A DNA stretch of 64,000 nt from Flavobacterium sp. CYK-55 (GTDB lineage: Bacteria > Bacteroidota > Bacteroidia > Flavobacteriales > Flavobacteriaceae). Shown here one piece after another: positions 59,276-64,000 of this stretch (positions are counted from its first letter, which is position 1; each line of letters starts with the position of its first letter). The translations under genes were made by a program, and so were the position numbers. The DNA is taken from the NCBI RefSeq assembly GCF_018413465.1, contig NZ_JAHCDK010000007.1, positions 62,001 to 126,000 of the forward strand, read 5' to 3'. The notes beneath the pieces are model-generated. The model was not told where the DNA came from, searched no databases, and worked only from the letters and a program-made list of their open reading frames with translations.

Positions 59276-59671
59276 TCACATTCCCATTACTTTTTTGATG
59301 TAATCAGGCGGCACTATTGGACGTCCGGTTTGGGTATCAACAAATACTAAAATAAATTGAGCAGTTGTTAATAACTCATTTTGCTCACTATGAATCTCAC
59401 AATCAAATTCAATCTTAACAGAACTGTAGCTTTTAAAGCGAGTTGTCACCGTGAGCAAATCATCATAACGCGCAGGTTTTTTGTAGTTTAACGTCATAGA
59501 AACTATTGGCAACGCGATGCCACTTTCTTCGAGACTTTTATACGAAACCCCTTTATTTCTAAGCCATTCCACACGACCAATTTCAAAATAAGGAATATAA
59601 CTACCGTGATAAACCACACCCATTTGATCAGTTTCAGAATAACGGACGCGCACTTGAATTTGATGTTCCAT
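59276..59671 (-). CDS. Hot-dog acyl-CoA thioesterase (YbgC/FadM type)
   Basis: 131 residues. The hot-dog fold motif RYSETDQMGVVYHGSYIPYFEIGRVEWLR has the catalytic Asp15 (ETDQMG). This matches 4-hydroxybenzoyl-CoA thioesterase/YbgC. It hydrolyses acyl-CoA, with substrate unknown. It is 2 nt from the convergent yigZ and divergent from dnaA across 203 nt. Confidence 0.93.
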   Translation of the reverse strand: MEHQIQVRVRYSETDQMGVVYHGSYIPYFEIGRVEWLRNKGVSYKSLEESGIALPIVSMTLNYKKPARYDDLLTVTTRFKSYSSVKIEFDCEIHSEQNELLTTAQFILVFVDTQTGRPIVPPDYIKKVMGM

Positions 59672-59874
59672 GAAGCTTTAAAAGAGATTAAAGAAAGAGA
59701 TTTAAAAATTAATCATCGAGTCTTTACAACAATATTTTTAATAAATCAACCTCGATTTTATTTTTTTTTAACGATTTTTGTTCACATATTTGTTACCCCA
59801 AAATCTGAGTAAGAATCGACCGATTCACCTTATTAGAATAACCTTTAAATAAAAACACAAATCTAACAAATAAT
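59672..59874. other. AT-rich spacer upstream of dnaA
   Basis: 203 nt with long A and T tracts and one near-match to a DnaA box (TTGTTCACA, 59778-59786). No cluster of DnaA boxes is visible, so I do not call it oriC. No good -7/-33 box for dnaA was found. Confidence 0.4.
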
Positions 59875-61302
59875 ATGAGCAAAACTGCGCAATCAGTATG
59901 GGAAAATTGCCTTGCTTTTATCAAGGATAATATCCAGGAACAGGCTTACAAAACTTGGTTCGAACCAATCAAGTCTGTTGAACTTACTGACAATGCGTTG
60001 TACATTCAAGTTCCGAGCAAATTCTTTTATGAATGGCTTGAAGAACACTATGTAAAATTGCTCAAGGTTGCTCTTACCAAAGAACTCGGAAAAAATGCCA
60101 AGTTACTCTACAAAATTAAAATGGAGAATACTTATGGCAACAAACAACCTTTTACAGAACAAATTCCAAGTGCCCACAGAACAGCAATGAAACCGCAAGA
60201 AGTGGACGCTCCGTATAAAAACTTAAGCCCTGAGCTCAAAAATCCTTTTGTAATTCCGGGCATCAGAAATCTAAAAATTGAATCGCAGCTCAATGCGAGT
60301 TACAACTTTGACAATTTCTTAGAAGGTGATTCTAACCGTTTAGCTCGCTCTGCCGGTATGGCTGTAGCGAACAAACCGGGTGGAACTTCGTTTAACCCAC
60401 TGTTGATTTTTGGTGGTGTCGGACTCGGAAAAACCCACTTGGCACACGCTATTGGTGTTGAAATCAAAGATAAATATCCAGAAAAAACGGTTTTGTATAT
60501 CTCAGCCGAGGTATTTACACAACAGTATATTGATTCGGTTAAGAAAAACAACCGCAACGACTTCATCCATTTTTATCAACTTATTGATGTGTTGATTATT
60601 GATGATGTTCAATTTTTATCTGGAAAATCAGGAACGCAAGATGTATTTTTCCACATTTTCAACTATTTGCACCAAAACGGCAAGCAAGTTATTTTAACTT
60701 CTGACAAAGCGCCGGTGGATATGCAAGACATTGAGCAACGTTTGCTCTCCCGTTTTAAATGGGGCTTGTCAGCTGAATTACACCAACCTGATTACGAAAC
60801 TAGAATTTCGATTCTCAAAAACATTCTTTACCGCGATGGTGTTGACATGCCTGATGAAATCATCGAGTATGTGGCGCGCAACATCAAAAGCAATGTGCGC
60901 GAACTTGAAGGCGCTATTATATCATTGATTGCGCAATCGTCATTCAACAAAAAAGAAGTGACTTTAGAGTTGGCCAAACAAGTGGTTGAGAAATTCGTTA
61001 AAAATGTCAAACGCGAAATTTCTATTGAATACATTCAGAAAATTGTTTCAGATTATTTCCAATTAGACATCGAAGTTTTGCAATCAAAAACCAGAAAACG
61101 TCACGTGGTTCAAGCCCGTCAGCTGGCGATGTTCTTTGCAAAGAAATTTACCAAAGCATCGTTGGCCAATATTGGTTCGCAAATTGGTGACCGCGACCAC
61201 GCTACGGTATTACACGCTTGTAAAACCGTTGACAACTTGGTAGCTACTGATAAGCAATTCAAAAAATTCGTCGAAGACATCCACAAAAAATTATCGCTCT
61301 AA
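59875..61302 (+). CDS. dnaA: Chromosomal replication initiator protein DnaA
   Basis: 475 residues. Domain I (1-90; SVWENCLAFIKDNIQEQAYKTWFEPI), short linker, AAA+ domain III with Walker A GGVGLGKTH (about 180-188) and Walker B LIIDDVQFL, and DNA-binding domain IV whose signature GDRDHATVLHACKTVD lies near 440-455. It binds oriC DnaA boxes and opens DNA with ATP. Its stop is 1 nt from the LMW phosphatase start, so the two are coupled. Confidence 0.97.
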   Translation: MSKTAQSVWENCLAFIKDNIQEQAYKTWFEPIKSVELTDNALYIQVPSKFFYEWLEEHYVKLLKVALTKELGKNAKLLYKIKMENTYGNKQPFTEQIPSAHRTAMKPQEVDAPYKNLSPELKNPFVIPGIRNLKIESQLNASYNFDNFLEGDSNRLARSAGMAVANKPGGTSFNPLLIFGGVGLGKTHLAHAIGVEIKDKYPEKTVLYISAEVFTQQYIDSVKKNNRNDFIHFYQLIDVLIIDDVQFLSGKSGTQDVFFHIFNYLHQNGKQVILTSDKAPVDMQDIEQRLLSRFKWGLSAELHQPDYETRISILKNILYRDGVDMPDEIIEYVARNIKSNVRELEGAIISLIAQSSFNKKEVTLELAKQVVEKFVKNVKREISIEYIQKIVSDYFQLDIEVLQSKTRKRHVVQARQLAMFFAKKFTKASLANIGSQIGDRDHATVLHACKTVDNLVATDKQFKKFVEDIHKKLSL

Positions 61303-61303
61303 C

Positions 61304-61771
61304 ATGTCGGTAAAAATACTGATGGTTTGCCTGGGAAATATCTGCCGTTCTCCTCTGGCAGAAGGCATCTTGGCATCAAAACTACCCAAAGACAAATTCA
61401 AAATTGATTCGGCCGGAACCGGAAGTTGGCATGTGGGCAAACAGCCCGACCAACGTTCGATAGCAACAGCTCAAAAAAACGGACTCGATATTTCAGACCA
61501 ACGTGCTCGACAATTTAGACCGGCAGATTTTGACAAATTTGATCACATTTTTGTGATGGACAACAACAATTACAAAGATGTAATTGCCCTGGCGCGAACC
61601 GAAGAACAAAAAGCCAAAGTTGATTTGATCTTGAATGCGCTTTTTCCGGGTGAAAATGTTGATGTTCCAGATCCGTATTATGGCTCACAATTTGGCTTTG
61701 ACAGTGTTTATCAGATGCTCGATGAAGCTTGCGACAACTTAGCCCAAAAACTCATCGCCCAACATTCATAA
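61304..61771 (+). CDS. Low-molecular-weight protein-tyrosine phosphatase
   Basis: 155 residues, start one base after the dnaA stop. The P-loop is C9-LGNIC-R15-S (VCLGNICRSPLAE) and the general acid Asp123 is in PDPYYG. The C-terminal YQMLDEAC element is typical. It removes phosphate from tyrosines of proteins, and in several bacteria regulates capsule or exopolysaccharide kinases. Being joined to dnaA, it may be expressed with replication, an inference from position. Confidence 0.94.
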   Translation: MSVKILMVCLGNICRSPLAEGILASKLPKDKFKIDSAGTGSWHVGKQPDQRSIATAQKNGLDISDQRARQFRPADFDKFDHIFVMDNNNYKDVIALARTEEQKAKVDLILNALFPGENVDVPDPYYGSQFGFDSVYQMLDEACDNLAQKLIAQHS

Positions 61772-61775
61772 ATAT

Positions 61776-62495
61776 ATGGAGCCGAAAAAAATTGGAAAAC
61801 TGTATTTAATTCCGGTACCGCTCGGCGAAAATGACCCGGCAGAAGTTCTGGCTCCAACCATCAAAACAACCATTGCGCGGATAGATGATTTTATTGTTGA
61901 GAACGAAAAGACAGCGCGCAAGTTTATCAAACGCATTCATCCTGAAAAAATTCAGTCAAGCCTTAGATTGAGTAGTCTGAACAAACACACCCAACCCAAC
62001 GAACTTTTATCAATGCTGGAACCTTGTCTGAACGGGCATGATTTGGGCATTATGAGTGAATCTGGTTGCCCGGGCGTGGCTGACCCAGGCGCAGTAATTG
62101 TAAAATTGGCGCACCAAAAAGGTATACAAGTAATACCGCTGGTTGGGCCATCCTCTATTTTATTGGCATTGATGGCCTCGGGCATGAACGGGCAAAGTTT
62201 TGCTTTTAACGGCTATTTGCCGATTGATAAATCTGAAAAAAAATCGGCGTTGAAGTTTTACGAAAAATTATCTGCCGAGAAAAACCAATCACAGATTTTT
62301 ATTGAAACGCCTTATCGCAACCACAAATTAATAGACGATTTAACACAGACTTTACAGCCCAACACGCTGTTGTGCATTGCCGCCGATATTACCCTTGAAA
62401 CAGAGTTGATTAAAACCCAGCGCGTGCTGGATTGGAAGAAATCAAAAATAGATATTGATAAACGACCGGCCATTTTTATCATTCATAAAGACTAA
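61776..62495 (+). CDS. Tetrapyrrole-methylase-type SAM methyltransferase (RsmI-like)
   Basis: 239 residues. The tetrapyrrole methylase fold is shown by GKLYLIPVPLGENDPAEVL, SESGCPGVADPGAVIV (the RsmI-type GxPxxxDPG loop), and PLVGPSSILLALMASGMNGQ. RsmI modifies C1402 of 16S rRNA. This protein is shorter than typical RsmI (about 280) and lacks its C-terminal segment, so an RsmI paralogue with another substrate is possible. It starts 4 nt after the phosphatase. Confidence 0.82.
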   Translation: MEPKKIGKLYLIPVPLGENDPAEVLAPTIKTTIARIDDFIVENEKTARKFIKRIHPEKIQSSLRLSSLNKHTQPNELLSMLEPCLNGHDLGIMSESGCPGVADPGAVIVKLAHQKGIQVIPLVGPSSILLALMASGMNGQSFAFNGYLPIDKSEKKSALKFYEKLSAEKNQSQIFIETPYRNHKLIDDLTQTLQPNTLLCIAADITLETELIKTQRVLDWKKSKIDIDKRPAIFIIHKD

Positions 62496-62600
62496 ACATT
62501 CGGCCGCGCGCGAAGGATGGCAGCAGAAATCATTTTGCAAAAATTGAGGCTACGAGATTTTTGTAAAATATTGACGCGAACAGCCTGACCCGTAGGGACG
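62496..62600. repeat. GC-rich intergenic block with hairpin, possible repeat relative
   Basis: Between the methylase and lysozyme-like genes. A 12-bp hairpin joins TTTTGCAAAAAT (62533-62544) and ATTTTTGTAAAA (62557-62568) with one wobble. GC-rich flanks (GCCGCGCGCGAAGGATGGCAGCAG, shortened here as GGATGGCAGCAG at 62516-62527; CCTGACCCGTAGGGACGC at 62584-62601) look foreign to the local AT-rich sequence. On the reverse strand the left flank resembles the GCAGCGGCATCC part of copy C. Confidence 0.35.
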
Positions 62601-62604
62601 CGCA

Positions 62605-62628
62605 CAAAAAAACCTGCTGGTTAGCAGG
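62605..62628 (-). terminator. Terminator of the lysozyme-like gene
   Basis: Stem CCTGCT (62613-62618) with AGCAGG (62623-62628), loop GGTT; the A run 62605-62612 gives the minus-strand U tract. Confidence 0.8.
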
Positions 62629-62637
62629 CTTTGTTTT

Positions 62638-63270
62638 TTATATTTTGGCATTGCTGTTGGCAACGATTCCGGCAGTTTCGTATCCGGCAAAGTCTCGCAT
62701 ATAACTTTTGACCGACGAGCCATACTGATCGTGGCACTTCTTTTTACCTTGACTATTCAAGAATCGCTTGACGGAACGCGTTCCGCCCAAATGAGCCGCC
62801 GCTAGAATTCCGGATTCAGTGATTTTGACTCCGGCGATGGTTTGCCCTTCAAACTCATTGATTTCATCTTGCAAATCGGCTTTGTTTTTAGACAATAAAG
62901 TAATAAAGGCTTTTTCTTGAAGCTTTGGATTTCTGAGAAAAGCCGCGCTGTCATGAATACCAATGGATGCTAAGGCATCGCGTCCGAATTGGTATTTGCC
63001 CATATAGCCGAGTGAATTGATTTTGTGGTATTTGCCTTGAGATTCTTTAAAGGCGAGTGCTTCTTTGAAACCGATGAAAAATTTACCGGTAAAAGGAACT
63101 TTTAAATGGTTGTAATCCTGCGGATTTAACGAAGGAAAAACATAAGACATTTCATGGGATACGTCAGCGCTGTTGGCATAAAGATATACTGAATCTGAAG
63201 GCTTAAAGCTCGAGCTTAAAACAGTAATAGTCAAAGCTACACTGCCGCAAAAAATCCATTTTTTAATCAT
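62638..63270 (-). CDS. Secreted lysozyme-like protein
   Basis: 210 residues with a signal peptide (about 1-22, ending near SSSFKP). The central region (FKEALAFKESQGKYHKINSLG, then YMGKYQFGRDALASIGI, and AAHLGGTRSVKRFLNSQG) matches the lysozyme-like fold: an E-S-x-G catalytic-type Glu, GYxGxYQFG and the AAHxGG helix. It would cleave peptidoglycan glycan strands in the periplasm. It is similar to phage tail or resuscitation-type lysozymes in outline; no phage genes are near. A -7 box lies 48 nt upstream (63318). Confidence 0.8.
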   Translation of the reverse strand: MIKKWIFCGSVALTITVLSSSFKPSDSVYLYANSADVSHEMSYVFPSLNPQDYNHLKVPFTGKFFIGFKEALAFKESQGKYHKINSLGYMGKYQFGRDALASIGIHDSAAFLRNPKLQEKAFITLLSKNKADLQDEINEFEGQTIAGVKITESGILAAAHLGGTRSVKRFLNSQGKKKCHDQYGSSVKSYMRDFAGYETAGIVANSNAKI

Positions 63271-63317
63271 ATGGTGGTTTTCTTTTCAGTCTGTCACCCC
63301 GAAAAATTTCTGCGCTG

Positions 63318-63325
63318 CAAATGTA
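63318..63325 (-). promoter_or_regulatory. -7 box for the lysozyme-like gene
   Basis: Minus-strand TACATTTG; the nearest upstream TTG (63351-63353) is 25 nt away, slightly long. Confidence 0.55.
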
Positions 63326-63368
63326 CGATATAAAATAGAATATTGAATATCAATAAGTTAATTTTTTT

Positions 63369-64000
63369 CTAAAAATAAATTCCTCTAAATTTAAAGTCGC
63401 CGCGCTCAGTGAGTTCAAGGGTTGGCGCCGGAATTTTGAGGGTATTAAAAACCTCAAAAACGGTTTTAAGTACGTGGGATTTGGTTTTGATTTTGGTCAA
63501 ATCGACATCAAAACTCAGATAAAATTGTCGGAATCTCTCAGACTCGGGAAGAAAAACGGTGTTGACTAAATCATCATTTCCGGTGATCATACCTTCAGCG
63601 CCATAACCCAAAGCCACATTGAGCCAAGTGGGAATTTTGCTGTTTTTGGCAAACGAATGCAAGTTGACCGATAACCAATACGTTTGTCCGTTATAATCTT
63701 TGAGTAACTGTTCGGGATAATTACTTCCTAAAACAGAAGGCCTGGCTGAGGCATAAGGTGTGGTATGAAAGGAGAATTTGGGTATGATACGCTGCTCACT
63801 CCAAGCGAGTTCTTGCACCAAAAACAATCCGGTTCCGGCGGCATTGGCTGCCACATCGCCTAACGAAGCACCCCAGTTGGATGAATATCCATCCATGAAT
63901 TCAACCACAGATAAAAAAGCAAAACCTGTAGATGCACCGTATAAAAGCTGACTTTTACGGCTGGCTCCACTCCACTGCCAAGCATTTTTTCCGAAGCTTC
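63369..64000 (-). CDS. DUF2279 family (YfiM-like) envelope protein, 5' part missing
   Basis: The frame stays open to the right edge of the window, so the N terminus is outside. The visible 210 codons include SGASRKSQLLYGASTGFAF, FMDGYSSNWGASLGDVAANA and TYWLSVNLHSFAKNSKIPTWL, which match DUF2279/YfiM-type proteins. The C terminus (FNTLKIPAPTLELTERGDFKFRGIYF) is beta-rich. The family is predicted to be periplasmic or outer-membrane associated, of unknown function. The internal GTG at 63908 is not the true start. Confidence 0.8.
   Translation of the reverse strand, partial: SFGKNAWQWSGASRKSQLLYGASTGFAFLSVVEFMDGYSSNWGASLGDVAANAAGTGLFLVQELAWSEQRIIPKFSFHTTPYASARPSVLGSNYPEQLLKDYNGQTYWLSVNLHSFAKNSKIPTWLNVALGYGAEGMITGNDDLVNTVFLPESERFRQFYLSFDVDLTKIKTKSHVLKTVFEVFNTLKIPAPTLELTERGDFKFRGIYF

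Noticed and set aside
59672..59874. Possible oriC upstream of dnaA
   Set aside because: Only one imperfect DnaA box and no box cluster; AT-richness alone is not enough.

Overview
The window is a 64-kb piece of a Bacteroidetes chromosome, almost certainly family Flavobacteriaceae and close to Flavobacterium. The sequence evidence is consistent. Most intergenic regions carry the Bacteroidetes promoter (TTG, about 19 nt, TANNTTTG). Three secreted proteins end in type IX secretion (T9SS) sorting domains. L31 is the zinc-free type B form. Many genes are Bacteroidetes-type families (DUF4199, DUF4290, DUF5686, a GlmU-like two-domain protein, START-like). The spacer after zapA holds a 6S-type RNA. 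No prophage, insertion sequence, CRISPR array or conjugative module is visible. This is core chromosome with a few accessory pockets.

Layout. 1-1910 is the 3' part of a leucine-rich-repeat T9SS protein. 1943-5531 is carB plus a YoaK-type membrane protein. 5742-13960 holds rpmH, small membrane and secreted proteins, a lytic transglycosylase, the tRNA methylthiotransferase mtaB, a GlmU-like protein and rpmE2. 14195-19360 is a DUF4199, glycosyltransferase, phosphohexomutase and ABC exporter series. 19363-24297 is an operon of M23 peptidase, TonB-dependent receptor and calcium-loop lipoprotein. 24488-26877 is a cell-division and RNA block: coiled-coil protein, zapA, 6S RNA and rny. 26929-31270 holds a response regulator and histidine kinase, xerD and two outer-membrane barrels. 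31729-37846 is aroQ and a DUF5686 protein, facing the DUF493, DUF4290, murA and CDF-transporter operon. 37998-39256 is an accessory pocket: an AAA ATPase, a 93-bp nested palindrome and a frame-split HTH regulator. 39347-44584 is recQ, fmt, HU, yqgE, an aminotransferase and a START-like protein. 44734 is tRNA-Met. 45138-53288 encodes a 2,716-residue modular T9SS surface protein. 53355-62495 is hisS, an ABC permease, prmC, ribD, HAD, YigZ, a thioesterase, dnaA, an LMW phosphatase and a tetrapyrrole-type methylase. 62638-64000 holds a lysozyme-like protein and the 3' part of a DUF2279 gene.

The genes are very compact. Three convergent pairs overlap by exactly four bases through a shared TTAA. 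One pair abuts and two are separated by 2 nt. Other gene ends use strong intrinsic hairpins. Several long open frames begin at a TTG that is really part of a promoter box, and I moved those starts downstream.

Most worth a second look: (1) the symmetric four-half-site palindrome upstream of an HTH regulator whose reading frame breaks at an A7 run; (2) a dispersed intergenic element, three copies here, whose outer stems differ in sequence but stay complementary; (3) the 6S RNA; (4) MurA with Asp in place of the fosfomycin-target Cys; (5) a small coiled-coil gene joined to zapA as a possible ZapB-like partner; (6) the giant repeat protein.
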